NCBI GenBank assembly: GCA_964393405.1
Contig: CAYMTR010000001.1
Location: forward strand, 124,001-188,000
Reading direction: 5' to 3'
Source: CAYMTR01 sp964393405
GTDB lineage: Bacteria; Bacteroidota; Bacteroidia; Bacteroidales; Prolixibacteraceae
DNA: 64,000 nucleotides
Shown: positions 44,610-52,565 of the stretch, piece after piece
How positions within the stretch are numbered: the first letter of the stretch is position 1
Layout: every line of letters begins with the position of its first letter
Translations under genes and position numbers: made by a program
Notes under the pieces: generated by a model
What the model saw: only the letters and a program-made list of their open reading frames with translations
The model's database searches: none
What the model was told of the DNA's origin: nothing

Positions 44610-45563
44610 ATGAAGAATAAACAAATTACATATTTCCTGATCTTCCTGGCATTACTTATCGTTATTGTAATTACTGCCAATTACATTAACAGTAAGCCAA
44701 AAAAATCAAAAGCTAATCCATATGAATACAATGTTGACGAGTTTAAGAATGTAGATTCTGATCTTATATCATATAAAGAAACAAAACAAATAAAGATCGG
44801 TATTGACAAAGTTGGAGGTATAGCTTCAGCTAATAACCACATGTATTTAGCTTCAGGAAATTCCGTGAAAATAATTTCTCTTGAAGGAAAAGTAATCTCT
44901 GAATTCGAAGTAGACAACAATCCCGGATGTATTACAGTAAAAGACAATAGGATAATTGTGGGCTTTAAAAAAACATTCGCGGCTTACAGTTCATCCGGTG
45001 ATTTGATATTCAAGTCAGAAGAACTAAGCGATAGCTCTATAATAACATCAATAGCCATATGGAATGATAAGATAGTAGTAGCTGATGCAGGTAAGAGAAA
45101 AGTTTACATCTATAAAGAATTAGAAAAGAAAGCAGAATTTGAAGGAGTTTCAGGAACAAGAAATCTTCATGGGTTTATAATACCTAGTGCTAAATTTGAT
45201 ATTGCAGTAAATAATAAAGATGAATTATGGGTAGTAAACCCCGGAATGCATTCCCTTCAACAATATGACGAAAAAGGTAATCTTCTAAATGAGTGGAGCA
45301 AATCTTCGCTTAACGTAGAAGGATTTTGTGGATGTTGCAATCCAGCCCACTTTACCTTCCTCCCCGATGGACGTTTTGTTACAAGTGAGAAAGGGATGCC
45401 AAGGATAAAAATATACGACGAAAAAGGAAAGTTAGAGTCGGTTGTTGCTCCGCCAAGTAAATTTGTAGAAAATGGAAGTGCTTGCGATGTAGCAATACTT
45501 GAAAACATTATTGTTGCCCTTGATTTCGATAAAAAGATGATTCGGATATTTGAAGAAAGATGA
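44610..45563 (+). CDS. Membrane-anchored NHL-repeat propeller protein with Cys-rich motif
   Basis: A 317-residue protein with an N-terminal anchor (residues 8-25, YFLIFLALLIVIVITANY) and an NHL/six-bladed propeller (about 60-317: DEKGNLLNEWSK, FTFLPDGRFVTSEKGMPRIK, KIYDEKGKLESVV). The notable site is GFCGCCNPAHF (residues 239-248: Cys240, Cys242, Cys243, His247) plus Cys292, conserved-looking residues that could bind a metal or cluster or form disulphides. The next gene overlaps its stop by 4 bp (ATGA). I read it as a periplasmic component of the same redox system as its neighbours; the function of the Cys motif is not known to me. Confidence 0.8.
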   Translation: MKNKQITYFLIFLALLIVIVITANYINSKPKKSKANPYEYNVDEFKNVDSDLISYKETKQIKIGIDKVGGIASANNHMYLASGNSVKIISLEGKVISEFEVDNNPGCITVKDNRIIVGFKKTFAAYSSSGDLIFKSEELSDSSIITSIAIWNDKIVVADAGKRKVYIYKELEKKAEFEGVSGTRNLHGFIIPSAKFDIAVNNKDELWVVNPGMHSLQQYDEKGNLLNEWSKSSLNVEGFCGCCNPAHFTFLPDGRFVTSEKGMPRIKIYDEKGKLESVVAPPSKFVENGSACDVAILENIIVALDFDKKMIRIFEER

Positions 45564-45781
45564 AAATGAATTTCAGTAGAAATAATTTAACAAGAAAGGA
45601 TTTCATAAGTGCACTAGGCCGATACACTTTGCTTGCACTTATAGTTTTTCTTGCAATATTCCTTTTAACAAACAGAAAGACTACTGTTGAAGAAGAATGT
45701 TCTAATGACTTTAAATGTGGAAATTGTAGTAAACACGATAACTGTAATATCGACAAAGACAAACAGAGGGAAAGGCTATAA
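45560..45781 (+). CDS. Small membrane-anchored four-cysteine protein
   Basis: A 73-residue protein. The N-terminus has a Tat-like stretch (NLTRKDFISALGRY, with Lys in the second twin-Arg position) followed by a single hydrophobic helix (residues 22-37, YTLLALIVFLAIFLL). The tail carries four Cys: Cys47, Cys53, Cys56 and Cys62, spaced C-x5-C-x2-C-x5-C, a symmetrical set suited to a metal or Fe-S cluster. It ends KDKQRERL. Its start overlaps the NHL gene stop (ATGA) and its stop overlaps the start of the ferredoxin gene, so it is surely a translated gene of the operon. No family is recognised. Confidence 0.75.
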   Translation: MKMNFSRNNLTRKDFISALGRYTLLALIVFLAIFLLTNRKTTVEEECSNDFKCGNCSKHDNCNIDKDKQRERL

Positions 45782-46362
45782 TGAAGGGATTCAAAAGATA
45801 TAACCGCAGGGATTTTATCAATATAGGCACAAGAGCTGCTCTTGCAACAGGAATATTGGGTATTGCTGGATTAAGTCTGCGGAATTCAAAACCTGACGGA
45901 TGGGTTTGGCAGATAGACCCGTTTAAATGTACTCAATGTGGACGTTGTGCAACTGATTGTGTAATGTCAATTTCAGCCGTAAAATGTGTCCATGCTTACG
46001 ATCTATGTGGATACTGCGATTTATGCGGAGGGTATTTCAAACCAGGGGTTACAGATCTAAATACAGGTGCTGAAAATCAGCTTTGTCCAACAGCAGCTAT
46101 TACAAGGAAATTTATTGAAGAACCCTACTTCGAATATATTATTGATGAAGAATTATGCATTGGATGTGGAAAATGTGTAAAGGGGTGTACTTCTTTCGGG
46201 AACGGCTCTTTACATCTTCAGATAAGGCACGATATATGTAAAAATTGTAATGAATGTGCTATTGCTCGAGTTTGTCCTTCGGATGCCATAATAAGAGTTC
46301 CGGCTAACGAACCTTATCTTATTAAAGGTGATTTCACTCCTTCTTGGAAAAATAAGACTTAA
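45781..46362 (+). CDS. Tat-targeted multi-[4Fe-4S] ferredoxin-like protein
   Basis: A 193-residue protein with a twin-arginine signal (YNRRDFINIGTRAALATGI) and no longer hydrophobic segment later. Cysteines group as C50/C53/C56/C60, C69 with C76/C79/C82, C102, C126/C129/C132/C136 and C153/C156/C159/C165, enough for three or four [4Fe-4S] clusters in the NrfC/HmcB/DmsB-like style. It should be exported folded to the periplasmic side, or bound to the membrane, and carry electrons between a membrane Fe-S protein and a periplasmic partner. The NapH-like protein encoded 35 bp downstream is the natural partner. Its start shares a base with the stop of the small Cys protein. No catalytic subunit (molybdopterin, hydrogenase) is nearby. 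Confidence 0.88.
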   Translation: MKGFKRYNRRDFINIGTRAALATGILGIAGLSLRNSKPDGWVWQIDPFKCTQCGRCATDCVMSISAVKCVHAYDLCGYCDLCGGYFKPGVTDLNTGAENQLCPTAAITRKFIEEPYFEYIIDEELCIGCGKCVKGCTSFGNGSLHLQIRHDICKNCNECAIARVCPSDAIIRVPANEPYLIKGDFTPSWKNKT

Positions 46363-46397
46363 CTCTTGAGATTAAGAACTATAATATTTAACCGGCT

Positions 46398-47738
46398 ATG
46401 ATTATAAAGACATTAATTGGAAACTTAGAAATATTCACGAATAATAATTTAGCATTAAGAAGAATCAAACATTTCCTGTTGGTTATTTTATTACTGCTGT
46501 CTTTCTTATCGTATTCTCAGGTTCAACGCTTTCCTAAGCCTGAATTTGAAACAGGTTATACACAGCCTCAGCCTACTAGCCCTGAACCAAGGGCTGATTT
46601 CATGACATGGATAGATGTGTCAGTATTATTGCTGGTTATGTCACTCACTGCCTGGTTCCTGATAAAAAAACGCTCACGGAAAGCAGTGCTTTATCTCGGA
46701 ATATTTTCTCTTATTTATTTTGGCTTTTATCGCGAAGGTTGTGTTTGTTCGGTCGGTTCAATCCAAAATATCGCACTTACTCTTTTTGATCCTGTATATG
46801 CGATTTCGATTCCAGTATTAATATTCTTTATACTCCCCCTCATATTTTCATTATTCTTCGGAAGGGTATTTTGTGCAGCTGCATGTCCCTTAGGAATGAT
46901 TCAGGACCTCGTAATTATTAAGCCAATTTCTATTCCTATATGGTTAAGGAAAACGTTAAGCCTATTGCCTTATATCTATCTAGGATTAGCAGTACTTTTG
47001 GCGGCCACTGGCTCCGATTTTATAATCTGCCGTTATGATCCCTTCGTAGGTATTTTCAGAATGAATGCTGAATTCTTTATGATAGTACTTGGTATTTCAT
47101 TTTTATTAATGGGTCTGTTTATTGCACGTCCATATTGCAGGTTCTTTTGTCCTTATGGTGTTTTGCTTAGCTGGACATCTAAATTCTCAAAATACCACAT
47201 GAGCATTACTCCAAAAGATTGTATCAAATGCCGACTTTGTGAAGATTCCTGTCCTTTTGATGCTATTGACAAACCAACAGTTGAATTAAAGTCTGCTGAA
47301 AAAGCATTTCTCAAAAAAAGGTTTACAATTTATGCTCTGCTTATTCCAGTGTGGATATTCGTTGGAGGTTTTACAATGTCGCTAGCCCATGGGTTTCTGG
47401 CTAAAGCACACCCCGATGTTTACATGGCTGAACTTTTGATTAAACACCCTGAATTAAAAACTGATAAATCAAATCTTGATATACAGACTTTCTTGTCATC
47501 GGAAAAGACAATGGATCAACTCGTTGATGAAGCTAAGGTGATTAAAAATAAATACCTTACCGGAAGCTGGATATTTGGAGGATTCCTAGGTCTCGTCATT
47601 GGGATAATGCTGGCAAATCAATTTGTAGTAAAAAAACGTGAAGATTATTTGCCAAACAGATCCGCTTGTTATAGCTGCGGCAGGTGTATGAATAATTGTC
47701 CAATCAAGGATAATTTTAAAGTAAAGGGAAATGGATAA
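46398..47738 (+). CDS. Polytopic [4Fe-4S] membrane protein (NapH/CcoG/NosR-like)
   Basis: A 446-residue inner-membrane Fe-S protein with about 6-7 helices (26-42, 72-90, 95-112, 136-155, 190-205, 225-243, 310-330, 390-407). Membrane-embedded Cys motifs are C115-V-C117, C159-x3-C163-P and C247-x3-C251-P, the hallmark of the NapH/NosR/YccM group. Two ferredoxin motifs follow: C275/C278/C281/C285-P and C424/C427/C430/C434-P. The second, at the far C-terminus after the last helix, is an extra cluster site. This family carries electrons from quinol or soluble donors to periplasmic Fe-S proteins. It overlaps the next gene by 8 bp. The direction of electron flow is not evident from sequence. Confidence 0.88.
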   Translation: MIIKTLIGNLEIFTNNNLALRRIKHFLLVILLLLSFLSYSQVQRFPKPEFETGYTQPQPTSPEPRADFMTWIDVSVLLLVMSLTAWFLIKKRSRKAVLYLGIFSLIYFGFYREGCVCSVGSIQNIALTLFDPVYAISIPVLIFFILPLIFSLFFGRVFCAAACPLGMIQDLVIIKPISIPIWLRKTLSLLPYIYLGLAVLLAATGSDFIICRYDPFVGIFRMNAEFFMIVLGISFLLMGLFIARPYCRFFCPYGVLLSWTSKFSKYHMSITPKDCIKCRLCEDSCPFDAIDKPTVELKSAEKAFLKKRFTIYALLIPVWIFVGGFTMSLAHGFLAKAHPDVYMAELLIKHPELKTDKSNLDIQTFLSSEKTMDQLVDEAKVIKNKYLTGSWIFGGFLGLVIGIMLANQFVVKKREDYLPNRSACYSCGRCMNNCPIKDNFKVKGNG

Positions 47739-49545
47739 AGAAACAAAAGTCAAGTTGGCAAGCAGAATAGTATTTATATCAGCAAGTTTTCTTGTGTTGG
47801 TTAGTATTCTAATGCTGCTCAATTACCTTCAGCTGTCAATCAATGATCCTTCCGAAAGTGGAACTATGAGGTTTCTCCTAGAGAGGTATAAAAGTGAACC
47901 CAACAACGAACAACTTGTACTAGAAATACGAACCTTTGACCTTATTTCAAGAAAAGCATTTTTCACAAAGAAGTGGCAGATAGAATCAGGTGGTTTGTTA
48001 ATGATTCTGTCAACACTTATTCTAATAATTTCACTTAGGTATTACAAAAGTCATACTTCAAAAATTGAAGAACCAAGGAATGAAAATTTAACAGATAAAG
48101 CTTCGCGAGTTTTGTCTTCTAAATGGCTGCTTGGCGCGGGAATAAGCGTTATTATCTTAACCTTAATCTCTTCCCTTCTTACAATTAATCAGATAAACAA
48201 GTATAATCCCGATGAAACTGTTATAGCTGAAGTTCTATCTGAAGATCAGAACACCGAAAGTATAGAAATTATAGATATTACCGAGCCTGCTAAAGATGAA
48301 GCTTCAGTTGCTGATTCCCTAAAAATAGTAACTCCAGATACTGTTTACAATCAAAAAACAGAAAATGCACCTAAGGAATTTATTGCTTCGCTTTCTGACA
48401 TAAAAAAACAAAGCAACAGTTTTAGAGGACCTTTGGGGAATGGGGTTTTTCCAGCTAAAAATATTCCAACAAATTGGGATGTTGCTAATGGAACAAACAT
48501 TATCTGGAAAATAAAGATCCCCAAAAAAGGTTATAACTCTCCCATAATCTGGAATAATATGATATTCCTAACTGGTGCCGACGCTGCTGAAAGGGTGCTT
48601 TATTGTTACAACCTTAATAATGGAAATCTTATTTGGCAACATTCAGCAAGCAACATTGAAGGATCACCTACAACCCCACCAAAAACAACTGACGATACCG
48701 GACTTGCTGCTCCTTCTGTTACTACCGATGGCAATATAGTTGTTGCAATTTTCGGCACAGGCGATATAGTAGCTTGCGATTACTCCGGAAACAGACTCTG
48801 GGCAAAGAACCTTGGTGTTCCAGCAAATCATTACGGACATTCTTCATCTCTTATATACTGGAACGGAAAAGTAATAATTCAATATGATTCAAACAAAAGT
48901 GGCAGACTGCTTGCTCTAAAAATATCAGATGGAACAATAGCATGGGATACAAGAAGGTCATCACATATTTCGTGGGCTTCTCCAATTCTAGCAGAAATAA
49001 ACGGGAAAATACAGGTAATTACTTCTACCGAGCCAACGGTAGCAGGTTACGATGCTGAAACTGGAACGGAGCTTTGGAAAAATGATTGTATGATGGGTGA
49101 AGTGGGACCGTCTCCTGCATTTGGAAGCGGATTGGTTTTTGCAACGAACGAATACGCCACACTTGCAGCTATTAACCCTTCAAATGGAAGTATTGTCTGG
49201 CAAACAAACGAGTATATGCCTGAAGTAGCTAGTCCTGTTGTTTATGAGGGATTGTTATTCATTGCCACTACTTACGGCATTTTGGCAAGTTATGATTCAC
49301 AAACTGGGAATAAACACTGGGAAATGGATTTTGGTGAAGGTTTTTATTCTTCACCAGTAATTGCCGACGGGAAATTATTTGCTACCGACATGAAAGGCAC
49401 TGTACATATAATGAAAGCATCATCACAGTCTGAGAATATTGCAAACATATCAATTGGTGAAAAGATTATGACCACTCCATCATTCAGTAATAATTCAATG
49501 CTTATAAGAAGTGCGGAAAATCTTTATAGAATAGGAATAAAATAG
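47731..49545 (+). CDS. Three-TM PQQ-like beta-propeller protein (4 of 4)
   Basis: A 604-residue protein with three membrane helices near the N-terminus (about 12-30, 85-103, 131-150), an Asp/Glu-rich linker and a C-terminal propeller from about 225 (NSFRGPLGNGVFPAKNIP). Blades have the PQQ-like pattern (LYCYNLNNGNLIWQHSAS, LLALKISDGTIAWDTRRS, VAGYDAETGTELWKNDCM). It overlaps the upstream membrane Fe-S gene by 8 bp and precedes the NuoE-NuoF fusion by 4 bp. The FRGPLGNG head matches the other three propellers of the operon, but its multi-helix membrane domain is distinct and could dock on the NapH-like protein. Function unknown. Confidence 0.85.
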   Translation: MDKETKVKLASRIVFISASFLVLVSILMLLNYLQLSINDPSESGTMRFLLERYKSEPNNEQLVLEIRTFDLISRKAFFTKKWQIESGGLLMILSTLILIISLRYYKSHTSKIEEPRNENLTDKASRVLSSKWLLGAGISVIILTLISSLLTINQINKYNPDETVIAEVLSEDQNTESIEIIDITEPAKDEASVADSLKIVTPDTVYNQKTENAPKEFIASLSDIKKQSNSFRGPLGNGVFPAKNIPTNWDVANGTNIIWKIKIPKKGYNSPIIWNNMIFLTGADAAERVLYCYNLNNGNLIWQHSASNIEGSPTTPPKTTDDTGLAAPSVTTDGNIVVAIFGTGDIVACDYSGNRLWAKNLGVPANHYGHSSSLIYWNGKVIIQYDSNKSGRLLALKISDGTIAWDTRRSSHISWASPILAEINGKIQVITSTEPTVAGYDAETGTELWKNDCMMGEVGPSPAFGSGLVFATNEYATLAAINPSNGSIVWQTNEYMPEVASPVVYEGLLFIATTYGILASYDSQTGNKHWEMDFGEGFYSSPVIADGKLFATDMKGTVHIMKASSQSENIANISIGEKIMTTPSFSNNSMLIRSAENLYRIGIK

Positions 49546-49549
49546 AAAA

Positions 49550-51880
49550 ATGGAATTAGATTTCAAACATATCGATTCAATAATTCAGGATAAAGGGAAA
49601 GAGAGGAAATCACTTATTCCAATACTTCAGGCAATTCAAAATTTGTATAATTACCTGCCGGAAGATGCTTTGCGTTATGTTTGTCAAAACACAGATATTA
49701 CTCCTTCTCAATTGGCCGGAGTTGCCGGTTTTTATCACCAGTTTAGACTTGAACCTGCCGGAGAACATATAATCAAGGTTTGCATTGGTACTGCTTGTCA
49801 CGTTAAAGGAGCGGGAAATGTTCTAGATGCTTTCAAACGGGAGCTAAAACTAGAGAAGGGCAAAAAGACAGATAAAGATGGTAAGTACTCTTTGACTGAA
49901 ATTAGTTGTCTTGGTTGCTGTACTTTAGCCCCTGTTGTCCAAATCGATGATATAACATATGGACATGTACAACCTGACCAGGTTTTACAATTAATAAATG
50001 ATTTTGAAATACAAAAGAAACAGAAGAGTAAAAGCATCTTCAGAAAGGCTAGCGGGGAAGAAATTTCAGGAGAAATAAGGATAGGCCTAGGATCGTGTTG
50101 TCAGGCAAGCGGTAGCGGGGAAATCAAGAAGGCTGTTGAAGAAGCTGTTGCAGGAAGAAATATAAACGTCAGACTTAAATCAGTAGGGTGCGTAGGCATG
50201 TGCCATCAGGTTCCTCTTGTTGAAGTAGTTCCGGTTTTAAAAGACCCCATTTTATATTCAAAGGTTAAACCTCAGGACGTAAAAGATATTATTGATGCCA
50301 ATTTCAAACCTGTTGGTTTGTGGGAAAGGCTAGGTCAAAAAATAGGTAAGCTGATTGATAATATTCAGAACGATTATAGTATTGAAGGCATTGAAAGATA
50401 CGAACTTGATGTAAGAGATATGCCTGTCTCCCAGTTTCTTGGCAAACAGATTCCAATAGCAACAGAACACAGAGGAATTATCAATCCGCTTGATTTTGAT
50501 GACTATGTAAAACATGATGGGTTCAAAGGTCTTCAAAAGGCGCTATCAATGTTGCCCGAATTAGTCATTACAGAAGTTAAGGACAGCCAACTTAGAGGTC
50601 GTGGAGGTGCAGGCTTTTCTACCGGACTAAAATGGGATCTGGTAGCCAAACAAAAAAACCCTGAAAAATTTCTTATCTGCAATGGTGACGAAGGAGACCC
50701 GGGTGCATTCATGGACAGAATGCTGCTTGAATCTTATCCATTCCGTGTAATTGAAGGAATGTTGATAGGCGCATACGCTACCGGAGCTACAAAAGGCTAC
50801 CTATATATCAGGGCTGAATATCCCCTCGCCGTAAAAAGGATTAATGAAGCCTTAAATATATGCCGGGAAAGAGGTTTGCTGGGTGATACATCCGATTCAA
50901 AAATAGACTTTTCTGTTTATGAAGGAGCAGGTGCATTTGTTTGCGGTGAAGAAACAGCTATGCTTGCTTCAATGGAAGGGAACAGAGGATTTCCTCATTT
51001 AAAACCACCTTTCCCTGCCGAAAATGGACTGTTTGGAAAACCAACTCTCATGAACAACACTGAAACATGGGCTATGGTTCCGTTCATCCTTAGGCATGGA
51101 TCTTCAAAATTCAATTCAATAGGAAGCGAAAACAGCAAAGGTACAAAGGTTTTTGCGCTCGCTGGAAAGATTTCCCGTGGAGGACTTATTGAAGTTCCAA
51201 TGGGAATCACAATACGGGAGATTGTTGATGTAATTGGAGGAGGTGTATCCGACGGTAAGAAATTGAAGGCTGTTCAAATAGGTGGTCCCTCTGGGGGTTG
51301 TATCCCACACTGGCTGGCAGATACCCCTGTCGATTTTGGATCGCTTGTTAAACTAGGTGCTATGATGGGCTCCGGGGGGTTGGTTGTTCTCGATGAAACA
51401 GACTGCATGGTCGACATTGCCCGCTATTTTCTTTCATTTACACAATCCGAATCATGCGGTAAATGTACTTTCTGCCGTATCGGTACTAAAAGAATGCTCG
51501 ACATTATGACCAGAATAACCGAAGGAAAAGGTAAACCTGAAGATCTTACAGAACTTGAAAATATTGCCAACTGGACAGTAAAAGGAAGCTTGTGCAATCT
51601 GGGTAAAACTGCTCCTAATCCCATTCTTACTACCCTTAAATATTTCAGGGATGAATATGAATCACATATAAACGGAATATGCCCTACAGGGAAATGTAAA
51701 GCTATGATTAAATATACAGTAAATGATAACTGTATAGGCTGTACACTATGCGCCCAAAAGTGCCCTGTTAATGCAATTCCTTTTGCTCCTCTCGAAAAAC
51801 ACACCATTAATCAGGATCTTTGTACGAAATGTGATAGCTGCTATCAGGTTTGTCCCTCTAATGCTATAGACGTTAAATAA
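49550..51880 (+). CDS. Fused NuoE-NuoF-type NADH-oxidizing flavo-Fe-S protein
   Basis: A 776-residue cytoplasmic fusion. Residues about 1-155 are a NuoE/HydC-like thioredoxin-fold [2Fe-2S] domain (C78-x4-C83, C120-x3-C124). About 172-250 is a second thioredoxin-like [2Fe-2S] domain (C183/C184, C214-x3-C218). NuoF then follows with the FMN/NADH site (LRGRGGAGFSTGLKW, 348-362, and NGDEGDPGAF), an SLBB region and the N3-type cluster (C636/C639/C642 and C682). The C-terminus is a 2[4Fe-4S] ferredoxin (C728/731/734/738, C758/761/764/768). This is the HydB/HndC architecture with the NuoE subunit joined on. It should oxidise NADH and may take part in electron bifurcation, but no H-cluster subunit is present. 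Start 4 bp after the previous gene. Confidence 0.92.
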   Translation: MELDFKHIDSIIQDKGKERKSLIPILQAIQNLYNYLPEDALRYVCQNTDITPSQLAGVAGFYHQFRLEPAGEHIIKVCIGTACHVKGAGNVLDAFKRELKLEKGKKTDKDGKYSLTEISCLGCCTLAPVVQIDDITYGHVQPDQVLQLINDFEIQKKQKSKSIFRKASGEEISGEIRIGLGSCCQASGSGEIKKAVEEAVAGRNINVRLKSVGCVGMCHQVPLVEVVPVLKDPILYSKVKPQDVKDIIDANFKPVGLWERLGQKIGKLIDNIQNDYSIEGIERYELDVRDMPVSQFLGKQIPIATEHRGIINPLDFDDYVKHDGFKGLQKALSMLPELVITEVKDSQLRGRGGAGFSTGLKWDLVAKQKNPEKFLICNGDEGDPGAFMDRMLLESYPFRVIEGMLIGAYATGATKGYLYIRAEYPLAVKRINEALNICRERGLLGDTSDSKIDFSVYEGAGAFVCGEETAMLASMEGNRGFPHLKPPFPAENGLFGKPTLMNNTETWAMVPFILRHGSSKFNSIGSENSKGTKVFALAGKISRGGLIEVPMGITIREIVDVIGGGVSDGKKLKAVQIGGPSGGCIPHWLADTPVDFGSLVKLGAMMGSGGLVVLDETDCMVDIARYFLSFTQSESCGKCTFCRIGTKRMLDIMTRITEGKGKPEDLTELENIANWTVKGSLCNLGKTAPNPILTTLKYFRDEYESHINGICPTGKCKAMIKYTVNDNCIGCTLCAQKCPVNAIPFAPLEKHTINQDLCTKCDSCYQVCPSNAIDVK

Positions 51881-51916
51881 ATATTAACGGAAATGCATGT
51901 AAGTTTACTTTTTTTG

Positions 51917-51939
51917 TATATTTGTACCTTATTCGTACA
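51917..51939 (+). promoter_or_regulatory. TetR-operon promoter with overlapping palindromic operator
   Basis: TATATTTG (51917-51924) matches the TAnnTTTG -7 consensus. Immediately overlapping it, TGTAC (51923-51927) and GTACA (51935-51939) form a palindrome with a 7-bp spacer, 17 bp overall, typical of a TetR-family operator. It ends 32 bp before the TetR start codon, so autorepression of the whole operon is inferred. Confidence 0.5.
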
Positions 51940-51971
51940 TTTATTCATTATTAGTAATACTTATACAAATC

Positions 51972-52565
51972 ATGAATGCTGTAACTCTTTCAAAAAAACA
52001 TAATGATATTCTAGCTGCGGCAAAGAAGCTTTTCTGGAAATATGGATATAAAAAAGTTTCTATTGAAGAAATCTGCAGCGAAGCTAAGGTAAGTAAGGTC
52101 ACCTTTTACAAATTTTACTCTAATAAGATAGAGCTTGCCAAAACAATTTTGGATAAAGTTGTAAAGGAATCTACTAAGGGATTTAAAGACCTTAAGGAAA
52201 AAGCCACTTCTGCTTCAGACCTAATGGAAGGAATGCTCAAAATGAAGAAGGATGGCATAAATGAAATCAGTAAAGAGTTTCTTGCAGATTTTTACTCTGA
52301 CAAAGAAATTGGTTTGGGTGAATATGTAGCAATGAAAACAATACAGGTTCAAACTGAAATGATATCTGATTTCAAACAATTGCAAGAAAAAGGATTACTA
52401 AGAAAAGATATGAGAATTGAATTCGTGCTCTATATTTCAGGCAAGATGAGTGGTTTTATGGAAGATCCATATCTGCTTTCATTATTTCCTGACCCTGAAG
52501 ATCTTATTATGGAATTCTCAAATTTTGTTGCTTATGGCATGTCGCCCCGTAATGATAAACAATGA
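51972..52565 (+). CDS. TetR-family transcriptional regulator
   Basis: A 197-residue regulator with the N-terminal HTH (AAKKLFWKYGYKKVSIEEIC, then AKVSKVTFYKFYSNKIELAK; about 12-60) and a helical ligand domain (about 70-195). The ligand is unknown. Its stop overlaps the start of the following barrel gene (ATGA), making it the first gene of a six-gene export operon. A palindrome over its own -7 box suggests it represses this operon and is released by an inducer, as is usual for TetR regulators next to transporters. Confidence 0.92.
   Translation: MNAVTLSKKHNDILAAAKKLFWKYGYKKVSIEEICSEAKVSKVTFYKFYSNKIELAKTILDKVVKESTKGFKDLKEKATSASDLMEGMLKMKKDGINEISKEFLADFYSDKEIGLGEYVAMKTIQVQTEMISDFKQLQEKGLLRKDMRIEFVLYISGKMSGFMEDPYLLSLFPDPEDLIMEFSNFVAYGMSPRNDKQ

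Noticed and set aside
45781..47738. Periplasmic nitrate or nitrous oxide reductase genes (nap/nos)
   Set aside because: NapH- and NrfC-like proteins occur, but NapA, NosZ and cytochromes are absent, so the assignment would rest only on shared electron-transfer families.
40709..49545. PQQ-dependent dehydrogenases
   Set aside because: The proteins have PQQ-like propeller repeats, but I see no catalytic Asp/metal set or c-type haem motif of true quinoprotein dehydrogenases, so I call them only PQQ-like.
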